A DNA stretch of 64,000 bases from Geomonas subterranea (GTDB taxonomy: Bacteria; Desulfobacterota; Desulfuromonadia; Geobacterales; Geobacteraceae), in contig NZ_CP077683.1 of assembly GCF_019063845.1 (NCBI RefSeq), forward strand, positions 2,716,001 to 2,780,000, written 5' to 3'. Shown piece after piece: positions 17,939 through 26,933 of this stretch. The translations under genes and the position numbers were made by a program. Within the stretch, counting starts at the first letter, position 1, and the number at the start of each line of letters is the position of its first letter. Below the pieces are notes generated by a model that did no database searches, was not told the origin of the DNA, and saw only the letters and a program-made list of their open reading frames with translations.

Positions 17939-19256
17939 TCTTGCCCCCCTTTTCGCCGCACTTCATATCGAAAGCATAGGCAACCTTCACGAGCGCTCGC
18001 CACTCCTTGTCGAAATCCGGGCTCTGCGAGTACTCGATGTCCCCACCTACCTTGAGCTTTTCGGTGACCTCGTAACCCGCGATGCCGGTGAGTGCGTAGC
18101 TGCTCTTCACGCCGTCGATGGGTCGATCGAAGAGGACGTTGTAGAAGTCGACGCCGAACTCGGCGTGGCCGCTCTTCTTCAATGCATAGAGCCGGTAGTC
18201 GTAGTAGCGGGTGCGGTCGCTGGAACCGTCCATCCGGTGCCCGGAGGCCCCCAGCGAAAGCGCATCGGCGGTGGTGTAGGCCACCTTGCCTCCCACGTAG
18301 TCAGCGGAGCCCAGGAGTTCGTAACCGTAGTTCTTGTACTCGGCCGCCACGGTCAGGTTCTTCACCGGGGTCCAGGCCGCGCTGACACCGGCCGCGGTCA
18401 CCTTTTCCCTGGGATCGAGCAGCCCGCCGTTGCCGGCGAGGGCGAAGGCGGTGGTGGTCACGCTGTAGAAGTAGTCTTCATAGTTGATCCTGGAGAAGTC
18501 GGCGCTGACGGTCACCGCGTCGACGGGGGCCACGGAGAGGGTGTAGGCATGCTCCATCCACCCGCCGGTGATGGAGTTGTAGGAGGAGCGCCCGGTAAGG
18601 TCTACCTGCTTCACCGGGTGAACCCAGAGGTCGATTCCCTCTTCCTCGCGGTCATGCGCCTTGTCGCTCTCGTCTCTGAGGGCGCTCACGCCGACCGAGT
18701 AGAGCCCGGGCTTGCCCTGGGCCACACGTCCGCCGTAGATGAAGTCCCCCCCCTTGTAGTTGGGAGTGGTCACCACGGGCGAACCGGCAAAGGCCGCAGC
18801 GGTGATCCCGGCGGCGAAGTCGCTGCGCACGTACAGGCCGTCGACTCTCTCGGTGGCGACACCCTCGGTGATGAACTGGCGTCCTGCGTTGACCACCAGG
18901 TTGTTCTTCGCGGCCTGGTAGCTCAGGTAGCCGTACTGGAGGTCGCCGTCGGTGTAGTGGTCAGTCGACTTGTCGAAGAGATCGACGCGGCCCCAGGCCC
19001 CCACGTGGAGCGAGGTGGCGCTGCCGTCCTTCTCCGCCGCGGTGACCGAGAAGCGCAGGTACTCGTACAGCGGGTAGAGGTCGTCCTTGTTGATGGTCCG
19101 GGTCATGCGCAGGTAGGTGTTGGAGCTGCCGGTGATGGTGTAGTCCGCAGCCATAACCGGCTGGGCCAGGGTCACCGACGACGCGGCAAGCACCACCCAC
19201 GCAATCTTCAGGAGACTACTTTGTTCGCGTCCTGATCTTTTCTCGTGGCTTATCAA
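17928..19256 (-). CDS. Outer-membrane beta-barrel porin of the conduit (copy 2)
   Basis: 442 residues, very similar to 9493-10824 throughout, with a signal ending VMAAD and no heme motif. TTG 19256 with GGAGGGG upstream is used as the start. It heads the second five-gene operon. Confidence 0.82.
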   Translation of the reverse strand: MISHEKRSGREQSSLLKIAWVVLAASSVTLAQPVMAADYTITGSSNTYLRMTRTINKDDLYPLYEYLRFSVTAAEKDGSATSLHVGAWGRVDLFDKSTDHYTDGDLQYGYLSYQAAKNNLVVNAGRQFITEGVATERVDGLYVRSDFAAGITAAAFAGSPVVTTPNYKGGDFIYGGRVAQGKPGLYSVGVSALRDESDKAHDREEEGIDLWVHPVKQVDLTGRSSYNSITGGWMEHAYTLSVAPVDAVTVSADFSRINYEDYFYSVTTTAFALAGNGGLLDPREKVTAAGVSAAWTPVKNLTVAAEYKNYGYELLGSADYVGGKVAYTTADALSLGASGHRMDGSSDRTRYYDYRLYALKKSGHAEFGVDFYNVLFDRPIDGVKSSYALTGIAGYEVTEKLKVGGDIEYSQSPDFDKEWRALVKVAYAFDMKCGEKGGKSEK

Positions 19257-20093
19257 GACATCCCCTCCTTTTTCGTAGTGTGAATCGTGGTCTGATAAAA
19301 TCCGCTGTTGCTTTGACCGTACGCGACAATGCGGTTCGACACGCTATGAGGCGGCGCGAACCATCGCCACCGGACGATGTCATTAGCCGCTTCTCGAAGT
19401 TGGAAATCTTGGGAATACTTCTTGGACGTGCTGGCACATCCGCCACAACTCAATTAGCAATAACCCAGCAACAGAAAATGCTCGATGTGCTCGACTTTTT
19501 TTAAGGTTGTTACAAAAAGACGGCCTTGCACTGCATTTGCAGGAAAAACTCTAAACATGCTTCTACTCGATTTATGACTGTTCGCACCGCCCTGCACCCA
19601 GTGGGTAACTGGGTCATTTAGTTGTCACCACCTTTCGCAGGTGATGGAGAGCGAAATCATGTGAGCCAGAGACAGAGGTTACTTTTATAAAACGGGTCGT
19701 TATAAAATATTCGCTTGATGGTCCGCTGTCACAGAGGTTCGTATAGTCGCCGTTTACTACTCTTTGATAATTAACGCGTTAAACTCTGTGTGCACGATCT
19801 TTACCAACGTCATAAGCATCTGAAGTAGCGTCACTCACAACCTTGAGACTGACTACATCAAGCTCAAAAAAATCAAAACTTTGACACATGAAAATGATAA
19901 ATTTGACGCAGCGGCTTCAATTACCTCACAGAGCAGCCTAATCGGCAACGCTAATACAGACTTTAGGAGAAAAGTGACATTGGCGTGAAATAAGTCCCAC
20001 GCGACAATGAGAGAGGGGAACGTTGCACTGACAGAAATACTGGAGCCAGAGAGTGAAAGTTGGCTGGAGGGCGTTGAGCAATAGTGGACGGCG
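19257..20093. other. Non-coding stretch of about 840 bases
   Basis: It holds the operon 2 leader and paired repeats (to 19500). The rest (19510-20090) is AT-richer than the flanks and has no supported reading frame. Visible details are a palindrome TTAACGCGTTAA near 19770, an imperfect stem CACCACCTTTCGCAGGTGATG near 19625, and scattered T-runs. I see no tRNA, riboswitch or gene relic here. Confidence 0.5.
19421..19495. promoter_or_regulatory. Paired direct repeats upstream of conduit operon 2
   Basis: CTTGGACGTGCTGGCACA (19421-19438, identical to the operon 1 element) and GCTCGATGTGCTCGAC (19480-19495). The spacing and the distance to the porin start match operon 1 within a few bases, although the surrounding DNA has diverged. 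Confidence 0.5.
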
Positions 20094-21272
20094 TCAGGAG
20101 ATTTCCTTGCCTGCGGCAGCCGGCGCCTTGACCAGCAGCAGGAGTGCTGCCGCGGCTACACCGGCGAGCGACGCTCCAAAAATAAATGGCGCGACGTTCC
20201 CCTCGTACTGCCAGATGCCGCCGAAGATGAGGCTCGCGGGTAAGGCGCCCACGCCGACCGCAAAGTTGTACCAGCCAAAGGCGGACCCGCGCTGACCGGA
20301 CTCAGCCATGTCCGCCAGGTACGCCTTCTCGGCTCCCTCGGTCAGGCCGAAGAACAGGCCGTACACGGCGAAGAGGAGCCATATCTGCCACTCGCTTCGC
20401 GCCAGACCGAAGCCGAGGTAGGAAACCGCATAGACGCACCACCCCGCGACGATCACGCTTCGCCTGCCGATGCGATCGGAGAGCGCCCCAAACGGCATGG
20501 ACGAGAGCATCTTGACCAGGTGGAAGAAGGCCCACAAAAGCGGCAGCCGGTAGGAGGGTGTGCCGACGGCGCCAGCCTTTAGCAGCAGGAACGCGTCCGA
20601 GGAGTTGCCCAGGGTGAAAAGAAACAGGATCAGCAGGTACCTTCTCAGTCTCCCCGGGGGGAGCGCGACGAGTTGCAGCCCCGTCTTTGGCAGCGGCGTG
20701 TGCCCCGTCTCGTTTACCTTCCAGACAATCAGGAGCACGGCGACCAGGCCGGGAATCCCCGCCAGCCAGAACAGGTAGCGCAGGTCCGTGACGAAATAGG
20801 CGAGCAGGAAGGTTGCCACCAGCGGCCCCACCAGTGCGCCGGCGTGATCCATGGAGCGATGGAAGCCGTAGGCCTTGCCCCGCAGGGACGGCTCAACTGA
20901 GTCGGCGATGAGCGCGTCGCGCGGCGAGGTGCGAATCCCCTTGCCGACCCGGTCGCCGGTCCGGATCAGCAGCACAGCCAGAGGCGACGCCGCACTCCCT
21001 ATCAGCGGGCGCATCAGACTCGATATCGAGTACCCTATAAGTACCAGACGTTTTCTCCTGCGCACCCGGTCTGACACTATGCCGGATAAGAGCTTCAGGA
21101 GCGAGGCGGTGGATTCGGCAACACCTTCGATGGCGCCGAGAAAAGCGGGGCCGGCCCCGAGCTGGCCCGTGAGAAACAGAGGGAGCAGCGGGTAGATCAT
21201 CTCGCTTGAGACATCGGTGAAGAAACTCACCAGTCCCAGAACGAGCACGTTGCCGGTAATGCCTTTGAACAC
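20094..21272 (-). CDS. Major facilitator superfamily transporter
   Basis: About 392 residues with twelve predicted membrane spans. The MFS loop motif appears as SDRVRRRKRLVLIG after span 2 and again as SDRIGRRSVIVAG in the second half; GDRVGKGIRTSPRDALIADS is typical of a bacterial MFS subgroup found beside metal or drug resistance genes. GTG 21272 is preferred because GGAGG lies 6 bases upstream; the frame extends to 21302 without a ribosome site. It stands alone, divergent from the binding-protein gene at 21515. The substrate is unknown. Confidence 0.88.
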   Translation of the reverse strand: MFKGITGNVLVLGLVSFFTDVSSEMIYPLLPLFLTGQLGAGPAFLGAIEGVAESTASLLKLLSGIVSDRVRRRKRLVLIGYSISSLMRPLIGSAASPLAVLLIRTGDRVGKGIRTSPRDALIADSVEPSLRGKAYGFHRSMDHAGALVGPLVATFLLAYFVTDLRYLFWLAGIPGLVAVLLIVWKVNETGHTPLPKTGLQLVALPPGRLRRYLLILFLFTLGNSSDAFLLLKAGAVGTPSYRLPLLWAFFHLVKMLSSMPFGALSDRIGRRSVIVAGWCVYAVSYLGFGLARSEWQIWLLFAVYGLFFGLTEGAEKAYLADMAESGQRGSAFGWYNFAVGVGALPASLIFGGIWQYEGNVAPFIFGASLAGVAAAALLLLVKAPAAAGKEIS

Positions 21273-21514
21273 GTCGCACCTCCGCGTCTCAAGGACCCTC
21301 ATCTGTACACTTACATAGCATCATCCTTCGCTCAAAAAAAGACACACAGAAGCAGTCTACCCTTTACCGTGTGTTTCAGCCTCCTCATCCTGACATTTCC
21401 ATTTTTTCTTATGCCAACTAACGTCATCTTTTTAGACTGTACCTTCCTAAAGTGGAGGTCCGTTGTGCCGATAAATAGAAAGAATCTCAACCTCAATCAA
21501 GGAGGCAGGAACCT

Positions 21515-22294
21515 ATGGTAACAAAGGCGATTTTAACAGGGTGCGCGCTGGTGGCCGGTATGACGGTGTTCTCAGGCATGGCGACGGCTGAAACAGTGCG
21601 TCTGCATGGCTCCACCACGGTTCAAAAGCGCATCATGGAACCGGGCAAAGACGCTCTGAAAAAGGCCACTGGTATCGACATTGTCCTGGTCGGCAACGGT
21701 ACCGGCAACGGCGTCGAGGACCTGGTGGCCGGCAAGTGCGACGCGGCCATGGCCTCGGAGGAACTTGCCGATGCCGTCGCCAGCATGAAGGACGCCTCAG
21801 GCAAGGCAGCCACGGGCGACCTGAAGCCCAACGTCATCACCGACGACATCATCAAGGTGATCGTCAACCCGGCGAACCCGGTCTCCAAGTTGACCAAGGA
21901 GCAATTGAAGGGACTGCACAACGGGACCATCGACAACTGGAGCAAAGTCGGCGGTCCGGACCTTTCCGTCATAGTGGTCACCTCGCACCTGGGCTCCGCC
22001 ACCCGGAAGGTGTTCCAGAAGAGCGTGATGGAGGGAACACCCTACGTGGCGGGCGCACTCGAAGTCGAGACCACGCGCAAAGAGATCGACAACGTCAGCC
22101 AGTTCCCCGAGGGAATAGGGGCGGTGAGCATGGGCTTCATCAACCTTCCCGGGAACAAGGAAAAGGTGAAGATCGTGGACACGCCGGTCATCAGCCGCCC
22201 GCTGATGCTCATCACCAAGGGCGACCCCTCCCCCGCGGTCAAGAAGATCGTGGATTTCTTCAAGGGTGAAGGGAAGAAGTATATCAAGGACTGA
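21515..22294 (+). CDS. PstS-like periplasmic substrate-binding protein
   Basis: 259 residues with a signal peptide ending TATAE-like (MATAET) and the PBP-like fold opening VRLHGSTTVQKRIMEPG, as in phosphate-binding PstS relatives (PBP_like_2). Further typical segments are GNGTGNGVEDLVAGKCDAAMAS and GIGAVSMGFI. AAGGAGGCAGG precedes the ATG. No permease or ATPase genes follow; the next gene is a chemoreceptor in the same direction about 95 bases on, separated by a hairpin. It may therefore be a sensory binding protein for that receptor or an orphan scavenger. The ligand cannot be assigned. Confidence 0.85.
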   Translation: MVTKAILTGCALVAGMTVFSGMATAETVRLHGSTTVQKRIMEPGKDALKKATGIDIVLVGNGTGNGVEDLVAGKCDAAMASEELADAVASMKDASGKAATGDLKPNVITDDIIKVIVNPANPVSKLTKEQLKGLHNGTIDNWSKVGGPDLSVIVVTSHLGSATRKVFQKSVMEGTPYVAGALEVETTRKEIDNVSQFPEGIGAVSMGFINLPGNKEKVKIVDTPVISRPLMLITKGDPSPAVKKIVDFFKGEGKKYIKD

Positions 22295-22317
22295 TGTTCG
22301 CAGCATCTCAAGGTCGT

Positions 22318-22348
22318 GCACTCCGGCCCTCACGAAAGGCCGGAGTGC
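22318..22348 (+). terminator. Stem-loop between binding protein and chemoreceptor genes
   Basis: Perfect 11-base arms GCACTCCGGCC / GGCCGGAGTGC with a 9-base loop and no following T-run. It may be an attenuator or mRNA-stabilising element rather than a full terminator. Confidence 0.5.
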
Positions 22349-22390
22349 CGCGCCCGCATCACCGGGGACTGAAACACTCACGGAGCTGAC

Positions 22391-24856
22391 ATGACCATCA
22401 AAGGAAAGCTGTACCTCATCATGGCCGTCACCGTCATCGGTATCGTGGCCATCGGCGCGTCGAGCCTCATCGGCATGAACTTCGTCAAGGGAAAGCTGAA
22501 CGTGCTCACCGAGCGCTCGACGCCGTACCAGTTGAAGACGATAGAGTTGCAGCGCGCCGTCCAGGAGCACACGGCAGGGCTCATGAAGCTCTCTGCCGCG
22601 CAGACCCGCGCGGAGTTCGGCGCCGCCAAAGCTGAGGCGGAAAAATCCCAGGAGGGGGTAACCGTGCTGGCCAAGGAGCTTGCCTCCTTCACCGGCGCGG
22701 AGACGTCCGCCGGGATGGAGCAGTTGGCTGCCATCAGCAAGGACCTGATCGCCGTCACCGAGTCGCGCCTCAAGGCCGAGGAGGAAGGACAAAAGGCGGA
22801 TCTCTTGATGAAACAGAAACTGCAGCAGATCTCGCAGAATCTGCGCACCCTCGACGCCTCCATGCGCAAGGTCCAGGCCGGCTCCATGTTCGAGCTTTCC
22901 GAGTCCAACGAAGGGGTCAAGGACATCACCAAAAAGATGCGGGCCGTCGAAGCGGCGGGAAACGCTCTAAGCGAGGTGAAGCAGGGCGTCCTGGAGATCG
23001 CCGCAGCCGACAGCAAGACTGCGGTCGTCATTGCCGCCAGCAAGTTCAACGCCGCCATGCGCAAGTTTACCGCCAGCGAGATGGTGAAGGTCGACCCAGC
23101 GGGGACCAAGCCGCTGCTGGAAGGCGCGGCGGACGTCAAGGAACGGGTTACCTCGCCGGATGGGCTTCTGGCGCTCAAAAGCGCCATCGCGTCCGCACCC
23201 GATGACGAGAAGAAGAAGAAATTCGCCCAGGCGTTGCCGCAGACCATGCAGCGCCTGGCGCAGATGTCGGTGTTGATGGGAGACGTGGTAGAGAAGGCGT
23301 CGGAAGATTTCGCGCGGGAAGGCAAGCGCTTCGACACCTCTATGTCAGGCGCCGACGCGGCCAGCGGCATCCTGGGCGTTTCCAGCCAGTTGATCGCCGA
23401 GGGCTCCGAGATCAGCCGGTTGATCCGCGAACTCTTCGGCGTCAGAACCGACCAGGAGCTCACCGGCACCAAGGCCGCCATGGATGCCGCCTTCAAGCGC
23501 GTGGCCGCGCTCCAGGCCAGGGTCGCCGGCAAGAAGGCGTCCAAGGGGGGGACCGCGGCCGTCTCCGGGGTCACCGCCTCCCTGAACGAGGTGCGCGGGC
23601 TCCTCCTGGCCCCAAACGGGGTCGCCGACACCATCGGGCATCTGCTGGCGGTGAAAAAGCAGTCGGCGCAGCTGGCGCTCAAGCTCAGGGAATACGTCGC
23701 CGCCCAGCGCGAGGAAGGGAAAAAGGGGATGAGTTCGGCGCAGGCCGAACAGGAGAAAGCGGTGAAGTCGGTAAACGCCGTCTTCCGCAGCAACATCGCC
23801 ACCGTTTCCATCCTGGGACTCGCGGTGCTGATCATCGGCGTGCTTTTGAGCGGTGTGGTGCTTCGCTCCATCAGCAAACCCATCGACGAGCTTTCCCGCA
23901 TGGCCGAGCGCTTCGGCAGCGGCGACTTTTCCGGGCGGCTGGACGACCAGAGGAAGGACGAGTTCGGCGCCCTGGCGGTTCACTTCAACGCGGCAACCGC
24001 AAAGCTCTCCGAAATCACCGCCAGCCTACGCGGCGCGATCACCGGACTGAACAGCGGCTCCCGCGACCTCGCCCAGGCCTCGGGAGACCTGTCGGCGGGC
24101 GCGTCGAGCCAGTCCGAAGAGTCGGTCCAGGCGGCCTCTGCGATGACCGAAATGACCCAGACCATCGAGGAGGTGGCCAGCAACGCGCAGACCGCTGCGG
24201 CCCAGTCCGGCAACGCCCTTTCCTGCGCGACGGCGGGGAGCGAGGTCGTAGGGCGGACGGTGAGCGGCATGGAGCAGATCGCAGGATCGGTGCGCAACGC
24301 CGCGCGCATGATCGAAACCCTCGGGGACAGCTCCGCGAGGATCGGCAACGTCATCAGCACCATCAACGACATCGCAGACCAGACCAACCTCTTGGCGCTC
24401 AACGCCGCCATCGAAGCGGCGCGGGCCGGCGAGGCAGGGATGGGCTTTGCCGTGGTCGCCGACGAGGTGCGCAAGCTGGCCCAGCAGACCGCTGAAGCGA
24501 CCAAGGAGATAACCGTCACCATCGGGCAGATCCAGAAGGATACCGAGCGCTCCGTGAGCGCCATGCGCGAGGGAACCGACCTGGTGGAGGAAGGCATCAA
24601 CCTGGCCCACGAAGCGAACCGTTCCCTGGCCGAAATCGTCGAGGCTTCCACGCAAAGCGTCGCGGTTGTGAACCAGATCGCGGTAGCCGCCGAGGAACAG
24701 TCGGCGGTGGCGGTGCAGGTCTCCCGGGGCGTGGAGAAGATCGCCTCCATCACCCGCGAAGCCGAGGAGGCGGCCCGCAACATAAGCGATGCCGCCACCA
24801 ACCTGAACCGGCTCGCCGGAGACCTCGACCGGACCGCCTCCTGGTTCAAGGCATGA
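22391..24856 (+). CDS. Methyl-accepting chemotaxis protein with periplasmic domain
   Basis: 821 residues. Membrane span 1 is near residues 7-28, a long helical periplasmic sensor covers about 30-470, span 2 ([18 protein letters not shown]) is near 470-490, then HAMP ([19 protein letters not shown]) and a cytoplasmic signalling coiled coil. The hairpin tip [19 protein letters not shown] is near residue 663. CGGAG precedes the ATG. It is downstream of a PstS-like protein, so the two could form a binding-protein plus receptor pair. No CheR pentapeptide is seen at the C-terminus. Confidence 0.93.
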   Translation: MTIKGKLYLIMAVTVIGIVAIGASSLIGMNFVKGKLNVLTERSTPYQLKTIELQRAVQEHTAGLMKLSAAQTRAEFGAAKAEAEKSQEGVTVLAKELASFTGAETSAGMEQLAAISKDLIAVTESRLKAEEEGQKADLLMKQKLQQISQNLRTLDASMRKVQAGSMFELSESNEGVKDITKKMRAVEAAGNALSEVKQGVLEIAAADSKTAVVIAASKFNAAMRKFTASEMVKVDPAGTKPLLEGAADVKERVTSPDGLLALKSAIASAPDDEKKKKFAQALPQTMQRLAQMSVLMGDVVEKASEDFAREGKRFDTSMSGADAASGILGVSSQLIAEGSEISRLIRELFGVRTDQELTGTKAAMDAAFKRVAALQARVAGKKASKGGTAAVSGVTASLNEVRGLLLAPNGVADTIGHLLAVKKQSAQLALKLREYVAAQREEGKKGMSSAQAEQEKAVKSVNAVFRSNIATVSILGLAVLIIGVLLSGVVLRSISKPIDELSRMAERFGSGDFSGRLDDQRKDEFGALAVHFNAATAKLSEITASLRGAITGLNSGSRDLAQASGDLSAGASSQSEESVQAASAMTEMTQTIEEVASNAQTAAAQSGNALSCATAGSEVVGRTVSGMEQIAGSVRNAARMIETLGDSSARIGNVISTINDIADQTNLLALNAAIEAARAGEAGMGFAVVADEVRKLAQQTAEATKEITVTIGQIQKDTERSVSAMREGTDLVEEGINLAHEANRSLAEIVEASTQSVAVVNQIAVAAEEQSAVAVQVSRGVEKIASITREAEEAARNISDAATNLNRLAGDLDRTASWFKA

Positions 24857-24875
24857 CAATAAGCAGGCTCGTCAC

Positions 24876-24908
24876 CAAGCCCCGCCGAACCGGCGGGGCT
24901 TTTCTTTT
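24876..24908 (+). terminator. Intrinsic terminator after chemoreceptor
   Basis: AGCCCCGCCGAACCGGCGGGGCT hairpin followed by TTTTCTTTT on the plus strand. Confidence 0.92.
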
Positions 24909-25029
24909 GGCCGCATGGAAAACGGCGGCAGCGTAAGCATTAAAACGGATCAATTTTATTGACAATCGGGGCCGGATTTATTACCTATTTACATCCCACT
25001 AAGTAATGGAAAAGACGGAGGTGAGCGGC

Positions 25030-25833
25030 ATGGAAAAAAGGATCGGATTCATCGGCGGCGGCAACATGGCGGAGGCGATCATCAAGGGGCTTCTGGCCGG
25101 GGGCGTGCCGGCCGCGGAAATTGCCGTGTCCGAGCCGTCCGAATCGCGCCGCAACGTGCTCGCCGAGCGCTACAGCGTGCAGGTCCACGCCGACAACGTC
25201 GAGCTGTGCCGGATGAGCGACACGATCATCCTGGCCGTGAAGCCCCAGGTAGCGCCCCAGGTGCTCGGCGCGCTCGGCTCGGGTCTCACCGGCAAGCTCT
25301 TCATCTCCATCATGGCGGGAGTGAAAAGCGCCGCCATCGAAGGGATGCTCGGCTCCGGGACCCGCGTGATCCGGGTCATGCCCAACACCCCCGCCCTGGT
25401 TCTCCAGGGGGCGTCCGCCATCTCCCGCGGTTACCACGCAACCGACGACGACCAGGTGCTCGCCCGCAGGATATTCGACCTGGTCGGCACCACCTGCGTC
25501 GTCGACGAAAAGCTCCTCGACGCGGTCACCGGCGTTTCGGGAAGCGGCCCCGCCTACGTGCTCACCTTCATCGAGGCGTTGAGCGACGCCGGCGTGAAGC
25601 ATGGCCTTACCCGCGACGTGGCCACAGCACTTGCCGCCCAGACCGTCTACGGCACCGCGAAGCTGCTGCTGGAAAGCCACGAGCACCCGGCGGCGCTGAA
25701 AAGCAACGTCGCCTCGCCGGGAGGAACCACCATCGCCGCCATGCACTCGCTTGACCGCGACGGCTTCCGCGCCGCGACCATCAACGCCGTCGACGTCTGC
25801 GTCGCCCGTTCCAAGGAGCTGGGGGAGAGATGA
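25030..25833 (+). CDS. proC: Pyrroline-5-carboxylate reductase
   Basis: Last step of proline synthesis, NAD(P)H-dependent reduction of pyrroline-5-carboxylate in the cytoplasm. 267 residues: N-terminal Rossmann motif IGFIGGGNMAEAI and the conserved C-terminal block VTGVSGSGPAYV with SPGGTTIAA near the end. ATG 25030 is preferred over 25006 because GGAGG lies about 8 bases before it. acyP starts at the stop codon (ATGA overlap), and a thiol protein follows, forming a compact operon. Confidence 0.95.
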   Translation: MEKRIGFIGGGNMAEAIIKGLLAGGVPAAEIAVSEPSESRRNVLAERYSVQVHADNVELCRMSDTIILAVKPQVAPQVLGALGSGLTGKLFISIMAGVKSAAIEGMLGSGTRVIRVMPNTPALVLQGASAISRGYHATDDDQVLARRIFDLVGTTCVVDEKLLDAVTGVSGSGPAYVLTFIEALSDAGVKHGLTRDVATALAAQTVYGTAKLLLESHEHPAALKSNVASPGGTTIAAMHSLDRDGFRAATINAVDVCVARSKELGER

Positions 25834-26105
25834 AAGTGAGAGCGACGCTGATCGTACGGGGCAGGGTCCAGGGGGTGGCCTTTCGGCACCACACCGCCCG
25901 CACCGCACAGCAGCTCGGCGTGACCGGCTGGGTCCGCAACCTCTCCGACGGTTCGGTGGAGGCCTGCTTCGAGGGGGAGGAAGCGGACGTGGCCGCGATG
26001 GCACAGTGGTGCCGCAGGGGGCCGGAGCTGGCCCGGGTCGACGAACTGGTCGAGAAGATGGGCGAATACACCGGCGAGTTCACCGGATTCCAGGTAAGGG
26101 GATAG
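25830..26105 (+). CDS. acyP: Acylphosphatase
   Basis: Hydrolyses the carboxyl-phosphate bond of acylphosphates. 91 residues, the usual family size. The phosphate-binding signature GRVQGVAFRHH contains the catalytic Arg, and GWVRNLSDGSVE contains the catalytic Asn. The start overlaps the proC stop by four bases. Confidence 0.95.
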   Translation: MKVRATLIVRGRVQGVAFRHHTARTAQQLGVTGWVRNLSDGSVEACFEGEEADVAAMAQWCRRGPELARVDELVEKMGEYTGEFTGFQVRG

Positions 26106-26107
26106 TG

Positions 26108-26611
26108 ATGCGGAAAAACAGCAGCAGTTTAGCAAGGCGCCTTGGCCTTTGGTTCGTCGCAGCGGTCCTTACCGTCCTGGTTGCCTCTGCTGCCTCCGCC
26201 AAGGATCTTGACCTCAGCAAGGCGGTCAAGGTTGGCAACGGCAGGATCATGGTGATAGAGTTCACCGACCCCGACTGTCCCTTCTGCAAGAAAGCAGAAG
26301 CGTACTTCGAGAAGCGCAGCGATGTCACCCGCTACATCTTCTTTATCCCGCTGAAAAACCATCCTGCCTCCAAGGGAAAGGTGCAGCACATCCTCTCCGC
26401 GAAGGACAAGGAGAAAACCTACCTGGAGGTGGCAACGGGCACGGTTGACCGGTGGAAGCTGTCGGAGGTCACGCCCGAGGGGATCGCCTTGCAACAGGAA
26501 CACGAGCGGATCGCCAAAGAGCTCGGGTTGAACGCGACCCCCATCTTCATCGTTTATGGCAGCATGGTAAGAGGCTTCGATCTGAAAAGGCTGGAGCCGC
26601 TGCTGAAATAA
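26108..26611 (+). CDS. DsbC/DsbG-like periplasmic thiol-disulfide protein
   Basis: 167 residues with a signal peptide (cleavage near ASAKD) and a thioredoxin-like fold with CPFC at residues 57-60 within FTDPDCPFCKKAE, plus the cis-Pro loop NATPIFIVYGS. It is shorter than DsbC because the N-terminal dimerisation domain is missing, so it resembles the isolated catalytic domain. GTG 26105 is an alternative start. It is the last gene of the proC-acyP unit. A role in folding cysteine-rich or cytochrome proteins of the envelope is plausible but inferred. Confidence 0.88.
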   Translation: MRKNSSSLARRLGLWFVAAVLTVLVASAASAKDLDLSKAVKVGNGRIMVIEFTDPDCPFCKKAEAYFEKRSDVTRYIFFIPLKNHPASKGKVQHILSAKDKEKTYLEVATGTVDRWKLSEVTPEGIALQQEHERIAKELGLNATPIFIVYGSMVRGFDLKRLEPLLK

Positions 26612-26757
26612 AAACAGGGGCTAGGGGCTGGGGACTAGGGCTGGCAAACCAACCGTTTTGCCGCCCCCGTCCCTTAGTCCCCATCGCCCCCTGTTCCTGA
26701 TGCCTCACTGTTTCAGTCTCAGATCCCTAGTCCCTAGCCCCGCCTTTGCCTTTAATC
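26612..26757. repeat. Extragenic inverted repeat beside the island
   Basis: Repeated CTAGGGGCTGGGGACTAGGG-type blocks on the left (26615-26640) and their complements on the right (26670-26695 and again 26726-26742). This is chromosomal sequence that originally followed the radical SAM gene now found at 50988; reading it on the minus strand gives the lost native C-terminal codons, ending in KGKGGARD before the stop. Confidence 0.65.
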
Positions 26758-26814
26758 GGCCACCCCTTCTCGAACCCGTCCGGAAAGAAGCGCTCCTTGG
26801 TGCGGTTGAAGTAG
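26758..26814. other. Left attachment site (attL core)
   Basis: 57 bases equal to the end of the radical SAM reading frame on the minus strand. To its left is chromosomal tail sequence; to its right is the arm leading into the integrase gene. It has C at 26781, like the internal core and unlike the right core. Confidence 0.85.
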
Positions 26815-26897
26815 CTTGACCCTCGGGATTTGATGGCCAGTTTTGTTTAGTGATTTAAGGCTGTTGCAGGTTGACGCATGACCCAGCTTTCCAATGT

Positions 26898-26913
26898 GTA
26901 CTATCGAGTGTAC
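26898..26913. promoter_or_regulatory. GTAC-N8-GTAC site upstream of the integrase gene
   Basis: GTAC, eight bases, GTAC, 36 bases before the integrase ATG. The same GTAC-N8-GTAC layout occurs in the other att arm (29677-29692 and 50926-50941), so it may be an arm-type integrase, excisionase or repressor site. Confidence 0.4.
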
Positions 26914-26933
26914 GACTTTGGGAGGGTGGACGC

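Noticed and set aside
10825..20093. GEMM (cyclic dinucleotide) riboswitch before the cytochrome operons
   Set aside because: Geobacter cytochrome genes often have one, but neither leader shows the conserved GCACAGGGCAAACC or GGACGCAAAGCC blocks. The CGCAAAGCC at 1138 is part of a palindrome.
25751..26611. Extended 286-codon frame upstream of the DsbC-like gene
   Set aside because: The upstream part overlaps proC and acyP in another frame; the signal peptide starts at 26108.
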